DNA from: Carya illinoinensis
Lineage: Eukaryota > Streptophyta > Magnoliopsida > Fagales > Juglandaceae
DNA: 64,000 nucleotides
Assembly (NCBI RefSeq): GCF_018687715.1
Contig: NC_056756.1
Location: forward strand, 2,914,001 to 2,978,000
Direction: 5' to 3'
The notes under the pieces are model-generated. The model ran no database searches and was not told the origin of the DNA. It was given only the letters and a program-made list of their open reading frames with translations. Each line of letters begins with the position of its first letter. The stretch's first letter is position 1. The position numbers and the translations under genes were made by a program. Shown here one piece after another: positions 46,546-58,600 of the stretch.

Positions 46546-49500
46546 ATGGGCACCTTAGATATACAAACACCCTCCATATCCACAGACCCGGAAAAGCACA
46601 TCCTCTCAGGTGGTGAACTTGCCGACGAGGAGGAACTCTCTCCCATTGAAGAAGTCCGGCTAACTGTGGCCAACACCGATGACCCTACCCTCCCCATATG
46701 GACCTTCCGGATGTGGTTTCTTGGCTTACTCTCTTGTGCCCTCCTCTCCTTCTTCAACCAATTCTTTGCTTACCGAACCCAGCCCCTTGTCGTAACCCAG
46801 ATCACTGTCCAAGTGGCCACTTTCCCCATCGGTCGTTTCATGGCTTCCGTTCTCCCGAAGACCAAGTTTCGGATACCTGGCTTCGGATCCCGAACATTCT
46901 TAGTCAACCCAGGTCCGTTCAACATGAAGGAACATGTCCTCATTTCAATCTTTGCTAATGCTGGAAGTGCATTTGGATCTGGGTCTGCATATGGTATTGG
47001 TATTGTTACCATAATCAAAGCTTTCTACCATCGCAACATCTCGTTTGTTGCTGGTTGGCTTCTTATTACCACTACGCAGGTGAGATTCAAACGATAAAAC
47101 TTTTAATATTTTTGTTTGTGTTATTGCTGCGAATACACAATCCGAGGGTTTGAAATTATTAGAAACAAACAATTCTCTTACTTTTTAGAAGCAAAACTTG
47201 TTTTATTATTTATATCATATATATAATAAAAGAAGTAAGAAACTATAGTTAAAAAAGACTTGTTAATAAATATCTTTGATTGTTAGTGGCTCCCAGCCCT
47301 TTTCTTAACTCGTATGTTTGGAAGCCATTGAATCGGACCGATTCACACTATATTGATTGCATGCACAGGTGATTGTTCGGTTTCCAAACTCTCATGCATC
47401 TTGTTTGGTTGACTTTAATACAATCTTACATTGCAAAAAGAAACTTCAGACGATCAATTATTTTTTTTTTTCTCTTTTATTTTTGAAAGTTTCCCATAAA
47501 TTTTTCAATTGAAAAATCAATACGAGAGATTTATGTGAAGAAAGATGGATAGTAACTTGGGAGGATGGTTGCCTGCAGGTGTTGGGATACGGTTGGGCAG
47601 GGCTATTGAGGAAGTATGTGGTGGAGCCGGCACATATGTGGTGGCCCGGCACCCTTGTTCAGGTTTCACTTTTTCGGTACGTTAAAAAAAAAAAAAAAAA
47701 AAAGATTTCAGATTATACTGATCTTAGATTCTTATGTAATTATTTATCACGTTGACGTCAAATATTTTTCTTTTCTTTTTTGTTTTTATTTGCTCTGTTT
47801 AGTTACACAGTTCAAATTAAATGAGATAAGATATTTTAAATAGTAATAAAATTTTTAAGTCAAGATGAAATAAAATAATTTATAAAAAAATATGTGTTTG
47901 AATAGTGAAATGAGATGAGATAATTTTTAATTTCTAGGATTTGGAAAAGGCATGGGTTTCACTGTTTTATAGAGCCGAATTATGTACTATTTACGTACTG
48001 TTAATTTTTGTTCATGTCAATTTTTTACTATTCAAGTACTGTTTAATGTAAATTTTTATTGTTTATTTAAGTGAGTATTTTTAAAATTTAGAAATAAAAT
48101 ACAATATATTTAGATAAAAAAAAACTACCGTATTGGCTTTAATTGTATTGGCTAATCAAACCTGGCCTTAATTGTTTTTTTGGGTCTTTATTCTCAAGAT
48201 TCTTTTCTGCCTTTTTGGTCTCAGTTGCCCAAAAGATGATGAAACTGAAACTGAAAGCAAGCACCAAGTTAATCTAGCCCACGTGTCACTTTTTGGCTGG
48301 GTTTCAAAACTATTTATTTTGACCTTTAAAACGAAATCTTATCACAAGTGTGCGTTCATACTTTTTATAAAATAGATAATTAACATGAAAACGAAAGTGA
48401 AAGAGACCCTAACACCTTATTGTCAAGGCAACTCAAAAGACTTCCAAAACAAGGCGACTTCTGTGATATGGGCCATGTGCTGTGTTTGGAATCTAGAAGC
48501 TTGATGATGATGATGATGCTGCAGCTGAAAGGAATGGGAATGTAAAGTTCAACTTATAAAGTGCAGCGTGTCAAGTAGACATGCCAATCTGTGCATGTGA
48601 TATAAAGTGCAACTTGTCTGCTGTAGAAGGCTAGAGGGGTCAACAAGATTGTCAATTGCCCGGGGGGATGACTAATACAAGCAGTACTCTAGCCAAAATG
48701 TCAAATTGCAGCCAGATAATTAAGAAAAAAAATATTTGTTAGGACTTGCTGATAATGATGCTATAGTAGTAGCAGCATCAAGACTAGAAGGATGATCAGT
48801 AACAATGTCAACTGTCAGCTGTAGACATGCATGTTGTAACCATTTCACTGATTAATTCTTGAGTAGAGTAGCATGCCAAAAAGTGTGAGACTCCGGCGAA
48901 GCAGTGTCATTTAAACCTACAGATGCACATAAGGGCAAAGGAGTCTAGGCATAAAAAAATAACTCTTTTAATCCTTGATATAAACTTCATCTACATAAAA
49001 TTCTGACATACACATTTGCAGGGCTTTGCATGAACATGAGAATGAGCGTATGTCACGGGCAAAGTTCTTCCTGATTGCATTAATCTGCAGTTTCTCATGG
49101 TACCTGGTCCCAGGGTACCTCTTCTCTACACTCACAAGCATATCATGGGTCTGCTGGGTATTCTCCAAGTCAGTTACAGCCCAGCAGCTCGGTTCTGGCA
49201 TGGAAGGCCTTGGACTTGGCGCTCTGACACTTGACTGGTCTGCTGTGTCATATTTCTTGTTCAGCCCCCTCACCAGCCCTTTCTTCTCCATCGTCAACAT
49301 TTTTGCAGGCTACATAGTGATATTCTACGTATTGGTAGTTTACACGGCAATCCCAACAGCATACTGGGCATTTGACATGTACAATGCAAGTAGATTTCCG
49401 ATTTTCTCGTCACACTTGTTTACAGCCAGAGGTAAAATATACAACATATCAGCTATTGTTACGGGCAAGTATGAGCTAGATCTAGCAAAGTATCAGGAGC

Positions 49501-51889
49501 AAGGACAGATTCACTTAAGCATGTTTTTTGCTCTCACCTATGGCTTTGGATTTGCCACAGTCGCATCCACCCTCACACATGTGGCATTTTTCTATGGCAG
49601 GTATATTCCCAATCAATTCTCAGGTGGTTAGATGTGAGATCTTTTCATTGCTTCAAGAAATAATAAGAATTGTACTTGTTAAGTTGAAGAAATGATCCTG
49701 TGGTCTGTCTGTATCATTAATTTACCAAGATGCCAAAAACAGAATACCTACAAGATTTGAAAGTATTTTGCCTTTAATGTGCCAGATTTATTCCTCATCA
49801 CAACAAGGTTTATTCTTTTCTCAACGTGGCTTTAAAATTTGAACACTACGTTCTCTGAAAAATGAGCCAAGATTTTAAACAATACTCACAACTTCTCAAA
49901 AATTCCTGTTTATCCTATTCTCGGGAGTGCCCTTTATGTATGCATGTGTGTAAATGCCTGTATGTATGTATAGATAAACATAAAGATTTACATAATCCAG
50001 ATAAATAAGATCCTTTCCAAAGGAATCAAGAACACAAACACCCTTCCCTCCCGAAAAGCTTGCAAGGTTCTGAAATTTTTATAATCATATTTGTGGAGTC
50101 TCATGTCCGAAAAAAAATATGTACAGGGAAATTTATGAGAGGTATCATGCTTCTTACAAGGGCAAGGAGGACATCCATACCAAATTGATGAGAAGATACA
50201 AGGAAATACCTGCCCGGTGGTTCTACATTCTGCTTGGTGTGACACTTGCAGTTTCCATAGTACTCTGCATATTTTTAAACAATCAGGTTCAGATGCCATG
50301 GTGGGGACTCCTCTTTGCTGCAGCCACGGCCTTTATTTTCACTCTTCCAATCAGCATCATAACTGCTACAACAAACCAGGTTATTGGGAGAATACATTGT
50401 TCTACTTCTTTTGCTCATCTTGCGGCAAGAGATCTATATATCTTGAGTAATCGAAATTACCATTAATGGGTTATCTCAACCGTGTCATGCAAGCTGTGTC
50501 AGGCCAAACTTAGTTTTTCATACATCACATAAGACTCATGAACCTCTCCTAGGTTTAATAATATAAGGATACAATTTAACATAGCTTCAAAGAAACTAGC
50601 TATTATATTAAATCAGCTCCACTCGGATAAAACTACCAAATCACATCACTATAATTAATGACTTTAGCTTGTTTCATCATAATTTTCTCTAATTCAGACA
50701 TTAATATAAGCACAGTTTTCATTTCCATATCTGCATAAAAGTTGCTATTTTTCAATTAACAATCTAATGTTCTATATACAGACACCAGGGCTAAACATTA
50801 CCACGGAATATGCAATGGGTCTAATATACCCCGGAAGACCAATAGCCAATGTTTGCTTCAAAACCTATGGATACATAAGCATGGCTCAGGCTGTCTCTTT
50901 CCTCAGTGATTTTAAGCTAGGACACTATATGAAGATTCCTCCAAGATCAATGTTCTTAATTCAGGTACAATTTTCTTTCCACCAATCAACAAATCAAAAG
51001 AAACGAACATAAGTTACGACATTGATTTACCATTGTTCAGCCAGTAGATCTTCTTACTTGAGTAAGGTACAAATTGCTTGATAAATTACATGGAGAAGCA
51101 AAGCATATTAGATTTGTATGGGACGGTTTTTCACCCAATTTCATGCCCTTAGAAAGACAATTTAAACTATCCTTAAACTCCCCAATTTCTTTAAGCTATT
51201 TTTTTTTTCTCATTTTTTCTTCAAAACTATTGATAAGTTTTTCCACTGCTGCATTGGTGCATGTCCATTCCTAGTTCATAGGAACAATTCTGGCTGGAAC
51301 CATCAACCTTGCTGTGGCAATGTGGATGCTGGACTCCATAAAGAACATATGTCAGGATGATCTTCTTCCCGCTAACAGTCCCTGGACATGCCCTAGAGAC
51401 CGAGTCTTCTTTGATGCATCAGTTATATGGGGTCTGGTGGGACCAAAACGGATCTTTGGGACACTTGGAAACTATGGGATGGTGAATTGGTTCTTCCTTG
51501 GAGGTGCAATAGGGCCATTTATTGTTTGGCTGTTGCACAAGGCATTTCCCAAGCAAAATTGGATTCCTCTCATTAACCTTCCAGTTCTTTTTGGAGTTAT
51601 GGGAATGATGCCAGCGGCAACTCCATTAAACTTCAATGCATGGATTCTTGTCGGAATAATTTTCAGCTTTTTCATCTTCCGTTACAGAAAGCAGTGGTGG
51701 CAGAGGTACAATTACGTTCTTTCAGCAGCATTGGATGCTGGCGTGGCTTTCATGGGATTGCTATTGTACCTTTCAGTGGGCATGGAAGGGAAAGGTTTGA
51801 CCTGGTGGGGTACCGATGGTGAACATTGTCCATTAGCATCATGTCCAACAGCCAAGGGCATAGCCGTTGATGGTTGTCCAGTGAACTAA
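46546..51889 (+). CDS. Oligopeptide transporter (OPT family, PT clade), copy B
   Basis: Six exons: 46546-47079, 47579-47676, 49022-49600, 50127-50379, 50782-50964, 51275-51889. All introns are GT-AG; the 2262-nt CDS encodes 753 aa. Exon structure, phases and motifs match copy A (NPG at 121-123, KIPPR at 539-543), so it is a direct duplicate in the same orientation. It differs from A by scattered substitutions and by five extra residues in exon 3: A reads [17 protein letters not shown] where B reads [18 protein letters not shown], lengthening a predicted membrane helix. By recollection the shorter form matches other plant OPTs. No stops or frameshifts, so it is probably functional. Positions 51137-51582 are identical to copy A. 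Confidence 0.93.
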
Positions 51890-53235
51890 CTTGAATGCTT
51901 CTGTCAGAAGCACAAGATTTTCGCTTCTAATGTTGTGCAATATATACAAGTAGGAATTACTATGATGGTGGGATTTTAAATTTGGACTAAATAAATGGCG
52001 CGGATGTTATGCATTGTAGAAGTCATAATATTTTAGTATTGTTTTAGATGTAATGCTTTATTTTAGTACTATTTTGCTTTAGCTTGTACTTAGGTGTATT
52101 CTCTTGTTATTAGCTATCAAAAAAATAAAAAAGAAGTCATAATATTTTGTGCAAATTAACCTTTGAGTTTAAGTGCATATTTTTGTGTATATATTTTGAT
52201 TTAGCCCTTAGCAGCAACAAACCTTTTATTTTTTTTTAATACCTTAGCAGCAATAAACCTGACTCAACTAAAACTGCATTCAAGCAACATAGTCAAGAAT
52301 TCAAAATCTCTATAGAGGAGGAATTCCCAAAATTAACATTGAATTATTATATTTTTCTGATGATGTGGAAGCTCATTAAGGCAAGGTTTTTCGGACCCAC
52401 CCCATGAGTAAAATCCCAAATACATGACCCCACCCATCATCATGGGGATGATTGCAATGAGTATAAATGAGATTTTGCAAAACAATGTGGAGTCCCAGTA
52501 AAAACAAGTGCAAGTATGGCTAGATTAACATCATATATACAATGAAAATATTGGAAAAATAAAGCATCCTTGTTATGAAGAACTTTTCTTATACAATGGG
52601 AGATATGATATTTTTTTTTATAAGAAGAATTTATTAATCCACATAATTAGTTATAGCTCAAGTACACAAAAAGTATACAAGAGAACAACTCCTAATTACA
52701 AGATAAATGTTGGGGAGAAGCGGTATAAAATAAGGCACGGGTCAGGATTGCAATTTCCTTTCTTTTCTTTTGGTCACGAACATGCATGTCATATCAGAGT
52801 TGCAAGTAATCACATATTAAGAGCTACAAATTCAAACCATTCCCTGTTAAAACTTTTTTCACAGACTTGTAATCATGATGTACATTGACGAAATGAAGAT
52901 CCCAGACACCAGAGCATTCCTTGACATCAAAAACTCACTTAAGATGCTATGGGGGAAAAGTACCGCATCTTAATCGTTTCATATGAAATTACAATTATTC
53001 AAAAAATTGTTCCATGATAATATGGTTGAGAAAATGGCCTTGAAACTCCCATATCAGAAATAAAGCCAACCATATTGGATTAGGAGCAGACAAAATAAAA
53101 GTTGGACATATATTATAGAATGAGAATCTGTTGTGAGTTATCATTACCAGACACACTCCGTGTAATCCCCTGCCCAATCGAAATTTGAAAATATTACCCA
53201 GCGATTTATGTGCAGCAGTGTGTGGGAATTGCATC
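51890..53235. other. OPT-B 3' flank
   Basis: Copy of 9829-11195, with two LINE-tail remnants (52018-52148 and 52610-52710). It ends abruptly near 53222 and joins DHHA1-like 5' sequence. No gene seen. Confidence 0.6.
52018..52148 (+). mobile_element. Retroposed LINE-tail fragment with perfect 17-bp target duplication
   Basis: Insert of 97 bp between two copies of AGAAGTCATAATATTTT (52018-52034 and 52132-52148), with an A-rich tail. It is orthologous to 9953-10125 and internally shortened. Confidence 0.65.
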
Positions 53236-54245
53236 CAGACCATTAGATGAATAAAATATCCTTTTACTTCCATTTATTTTCTTTCCATTTCGTTTCTCGC
53301 ACATTCTCGACATCCAAAGCAAGCCCCCAATAAGCACAAAACGTAAACCAAGAATTTCAAAAGCAAGGAGTGTACTCAAAGCTTTTTCTTTCTACACGTC
53401 CAAATATTCGTGCGGGCAGAGAGAGAGAGAGAGTGCACCAGAGAAAACGGTAGAGAAAGGCAAAATGAGGCAAGGGAGATTGAGGCGAGAGTGGAAGAGG
53501 TGGGCAAAGAGAGCCGAGAAAGCTCCAGAGAAAGAGGGGTAGTTGTAGAGCACTAAGTTGGGGACTTTCCCTTCCGAAGCTTTGGATAGGGCCTACAGTG
53601 CAGCGTCTGACCGGAAGCTCCGAGCTCCAGCTCTCAACACAGGGAGAGGCCTCCACATTCGGAGAAGGGCGTGAGTATAATTCCGAAATTCCTTCGACAG
53701 GTCCGACGGAGAAGAGAAATTGCCCAGTACCAGCTACTCGGCCAACCCCTTAATTTTAAGGGCTTTATTCTCCAACGCAGTCCAGCCCAGCCCAGCCCAG
53801 CCCATCCCAAACTTGTTCAGGGTTTTGGAGTCATCCTTTGGGCTTTCCCAGTGCGAGTAAATACATATAATTGTAAATGATATTAACTACACCCACCTGA
53901 TGCTGCTAGCGGGCCACTCAGTTTTTATCGTTCGACGTATGGTTAGTTAAATTTTATTTTATAAATTTTATTTTAAATATTTTTAATATCTTTAATTATT
54001 AAAAAAAATATACAATTTTATTTATAGTCGTTTATTTAATTATTAAGTAAAAAAATAAAATAAAATACATGTGCAGAAAGATTGAGGGAGCAAACTCACA
54101 AAGCCATTTAGCATTTTCCTTACATTTATGATTACCTCGATCACATGATTAACAACGGGAGCGAAAACCATTTCACATATACAAAACATAAATTTCATTT
54201 TTTGTAAATTATTTTCAACGTCTTTCTAATTATCTCTAAACAAAA
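53236..54245 (-). pseudogene. Dead second copy of the DHHA1-like gene 5' region
   Basis: Matches about 776-1780 at the left end of the window. The exon-1 counterpart is 53430-53674. Three faults show it is dead. The ATG is missing: the plus strand reads GTGAGTATAATTCC here against GTGAGTCATGGATATTCC in the parent. A Glu codon has become TAG (53593-53595, minus strand). An indel near 53440 changes the end of the exon. Exons 2 and 3 are absent. The rest of the exon is close to the parent, so decay is fairly recent. Confidence 0.85.
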
Positions 54246-55626
54246 AACAAAAAAATCTAAACCTTTTCTCAAGAACTAAAAAAAAAAAAATTATTTAGTA
54301 CAAAAAAATAGATTACTGTTAATATCTTTAAAAATAAATTAGAATATCTTAATTGATCACTTCCGTTACTACGGATGCTCCAAAGTCACTATAAGAAAAC
54401 TGTTTATATGTGGCCAGCTATTTCTTATGAAAATAATTTTTTCTATTATTTTTATTTTCATCACAAATAATTTATCATAAATGTTTATTTTTCTTATAGT
54501 GAGTAGGCGTGTGCCAGGTCACATTACACGTAGGTAGATAATTATAATTACTTGTTCCATGAAAGCCAAATTAAGTGCATATATAGATATAGATTGAACA
54601 TGCATATATCTTGTATTATATTTGAGTTGTGTCTACATCTTGCGTGTGAAATCATCACTTATTTTAAAAGTTTAAACTGAAGAAATGAAATATTTAATTA
54701 AATAAGATAGAATGTTGAATGAGGATTCAAACTCAAGATCTTTACTTTGATACCATATAAAATCACCACTTGTACTAAAAGTTTAAGCTGATAATAAGAA
54801 GTAGATTTAATTATTTGTATTATATTCTTAACATAAAGGTCCACAATTATGTGCGAGTAGTACTTAGCTAATTATCAGTATTCTGGGTCCTATTATATAT
54901 ACATAATTTGCAGGTTTATACTCTGGTTATAGTAATCGCTGTTTATGTGGCTGGATTTACTTATTAATTTGTAAGTTACTCTGGTTATATTAATTCCATG
55001 GATTTGCTTAATTTGAAGTACGTACGTACGTGATGATCATGTTCTTCCAGCCTTCCGAGTTGTTAGTTTTGGATTCGCCTTGATCATGATGTTCTTTGAT
55101 CTTCATAGATAGATCGATCGTTATTCTCATGGTAAATTAAGAAAAATATATATAATGAATATATTTGATAAAACTAATATCGTCGGGTCATAAAATCTTC
55201 CAAATACGTACAAATAATTAATATTAATATCCATATTAATCTCCTTAATGACATAAATTAATATTTACTAACATTTAGAATTGATCTCCTGAAATTTCTG
55301 ATCAGCTCATCATGATCAGACGTTAATTCGATCCCGTGTCTGTTAAGTCTGGTCTTAGACACGCTCTAATTAAGCAATCTGTACGTCTCTCCTGTAAAGA
55401 TATTGTTGGTTATAAATATACAACGAGATGAATTCAATATATATAACTCAATAGACAGCATTATATATAAATCAACCTTTCGAAATTCTATTATATAATA
55501 GGATGAAAGTGAGATGTGGTGAGCATTAATATTCATTAATATAATATTTAACTTATAATTATATAGTAATTCGATCGTAAAGCCGCGTATGTGCTGTGTC
55601 GACATACGTACGTACCCGATCGAGTT
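53881..55626. other. Intergenic region between DHHA1 pseudogene and MADS gene 3' end
   Basis: The first 365 bp are duplicated DHHA1-upstream sequence. The rest is AT-rich with one CACTA-type MITE and no supportable gene. Confidence 0.55.
54387..54501. mobile_element. CACTA-type MITE
   Basis: 115 bp. It starts CACTATAAGAAAA and ends TTTTTCTTATAGTG, perfect inverted ends of 13-14 bp. It is flanked by the 3-bp target duplication AGT (54384-54386 and 54502-54504). CACTA ends with a 3-bp duplication are the signature of the CACTA (En/Spm) superfamily. Non-coding. Confidence 0.8.
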
Positions 55627-58600
55627 TCATCGCTTTGGCTGTGCTCCATTGCTTGGAGGCTCATCATGAGGTGGGCTCAGCTGGAGATCGATAGCTGAAT
55701 GGATTATGCGATCATTTCCGTTGCTGAGAATAATATTGCTGTGATCAGGAGGATGCGATGTACTTTTGTTAGCTACATTTGTTTCTTGATCATCTTCTGC
55801 TCTGTAAACCTGATCAGAATTTACCAAATTATATACATATAGATTGTCTTAGCCGAAGAAAGAATATTCTTTATGTTATATTTTAAACACATGAGGCACA
55901 GGTTTAGGCTTCAAGCGGAAAGGCGAAATATATTGACTAACATGATGACTAGTCCACCATTAATACCTTCTTCTGTAACTCTTCATTTTCTTTCCGGAAG
56001 TGGTCGACCTTCTTATACAGTTCAACGTTTTCTTGATGAACCATATTTCCCTGCAATTGAATCCATGACAGTTAGGTGATCACCATGATCAAGTACACAT
56101 GCATGCAGGATTAATATCATGAAAATCCGGAGAAAATGAAGAAATCCTCTTTTTAAACCTTCCGGTTTAGTTCTTTTATTTCTTCAGTGAAGATTTGCTC
56201 CTGCTCCAAGAGAACAAAGTATAAAATATTATCATTAGGTGCATGGGATCTGGATTGTATTTCGATTAAATTTCATGTACGTATATATATAGGGATAAGG
56301 ATTTCATACCTTTTTCTTTCGGATACCCTTTAAACTCATTTCCAGCGTGTTCTCCAGATTTTGTAGATCTTTGAGGTTCAAGCCAGAAAGTTCTTGGCCC
56401 ATTAATTGCCTGCATATATACACCAATTCAAGTATAGTGTGGCACGTCACGGAGGCTTTGATTTGCTCCTAGATTTGAACCAAATGTATATAGATAATTG
56501 TTCTTAAGTGGTTGATGTCAGGCCTTTTATAAAGCTAGCGCAGTTGAAAATTGAACTTGCATAGACATGACCATGAATGGCATGTGTGTGTGTGTGTGTA
56601 TATCATGTGTATACATTTCGATATAATCAATATGGTCCGACTATAATAAGCAACATGCATGCGTGTTATATACGTACGTACGTAGAATCATCGGCTTTAG
56701 TATCGATCTATAAATTATAATAAGTTTCAGACGATTCTTAATTATATACTAGTACCTGTTGCATTCTTGCACATACTGCAGTTCTTGCCTCAAGCTTGTT
56801 GCCTCCTTTTGCCAAAACTAGGAGGTAGAAAGGACAAAATAAATAAAAAAGGATGCCATATAGATTGAATTACATGCATGGCTCATATTACTAATATTAT
56901 TAGTGCGACATAAGCTTGCAAAATAACCCTTAAACGTACTTGAACTTTGAAGTGATCGGCCTAGTATCCAAGGGGAGTATTGGAGGGGCCACAATTCATA
57001 ATGATTTGTAGAAATGATTTGTACAAGTTACAAATAGACAAATTCGGCGTAAAAAGGTAGGCCCCCTTCAAATTAATGTAAAAAATCCTAATATTTTTTA
57101 GTGGAATCGATCTACTTTTTCACAAAGAACTTGTACGTATAAGAATTGTTTATTTGAAATTTGTACCTAACATTACTCATTTATAATATACAGGCAATTA
57201 CTTACGACCATGCATACATTTGTGAGTAGTATTCACCATTCTTCAGTGAGTTGAAACGTCGAGCGTTAAAGTGCAATTACGCATTAGGTACCATCACAAT
57301 ATTGTCGATATTGACAAATATTGTCGATATTAATCCATATCGACAATATTTGCATTTGCAAGTCTGATGTCAGCTCTATATATATATTGACGCTGGAAAA
57401 TTTGAGGAGAAGATGGGCCTGTCGTACCGTACCTAGCTAGTTAGTTTAGAATGTTTACCTTTACTTCCGAAGCAGGATTAAGCAGCTGATGATGTTCCTC
57501 TTTTAGGTTGTTGTATCGTTCAATAACAGATTTCATGCTGAAAAAAAAAATGAAAAGAAGAAAGATCTTCATGATCATTAACTAACAGTACTAATAGCTA
57601 TGTGCGGCATTACAATAATTAATCAGCTCATGTGTTCGATGATCTCCTTGGTTTCCATTTCCACTTTCAATTTTAAAACTTTGAGAAATGATAATTAATT
57701 AAAGGCCAACACCACATGAAAATCTCAGCCGCCCGTTTAACTTGGCAACAATTGATAATCGGCAATCATGGGGGTTAACCGTTTTGGCATGAGTACTTTT
57801 AATATTGTAAGTGAAAAAATTTGGATATGCTTAATGTTTTATTGCAATAATATGGTATCTCTATATATGAAGTATGGGTGCACAAACTAAAATGCCAACA
57901 ATATTGCATTAGTACGAAGATCAATCAATCACAAATGAGTAATATATGTTTATGATCGAATCATATGTTAACAACAAAGTAATAAATGAAAAATAAACGA
58001 TTCTACATGCAGTTGTGATCCTCGGAGCTTACCGTCCGTATCTAAACTTGGATGGGGAAAAAATGCATGCATGCATGTTCTAGTGTCACATAATACCAAA
58101 GGGTACTTTTCAGTAATAAAAAGTCAGTGAAGCCTTGACTTGACATGAGAAAGGCTGCATGCATGATTGCATGGAGACTAGGACAAGCTAGCCAACAAGG
58201 TGAAAATGGCAAAAATGATCATATTTTTTAGCTGATCCTAGCTAGAGCCCCATTGATCGGTTCACATCACAATTCTGCATAATCAGTAGTACTGTCTAGT
58301 AATTAGGAATAGGAATTAGCTAGGCGCTAGCTGCACCGAACTCGAATATCATTTCTTCCCTTAACCCAATGTATATATATCGTGAGAGAGAGGGTTTTCT
58401 ACGCTAGATCTTCACAATCACAGTTCAAACTTTGACTACAAGATCCACATTCACACCCCCGCCCCCCCCCCCCCCCCCCCCCCCAACAAAAAAAAAAAAA
58501 AAAATCAGCCTTATGACAAGCTAGGAAGAAGTATTGATTTTATAGATTTTAGTGAGAACGTACGTGGATTATGTGATTCGTTGTGGAAGGAATAAAAATT

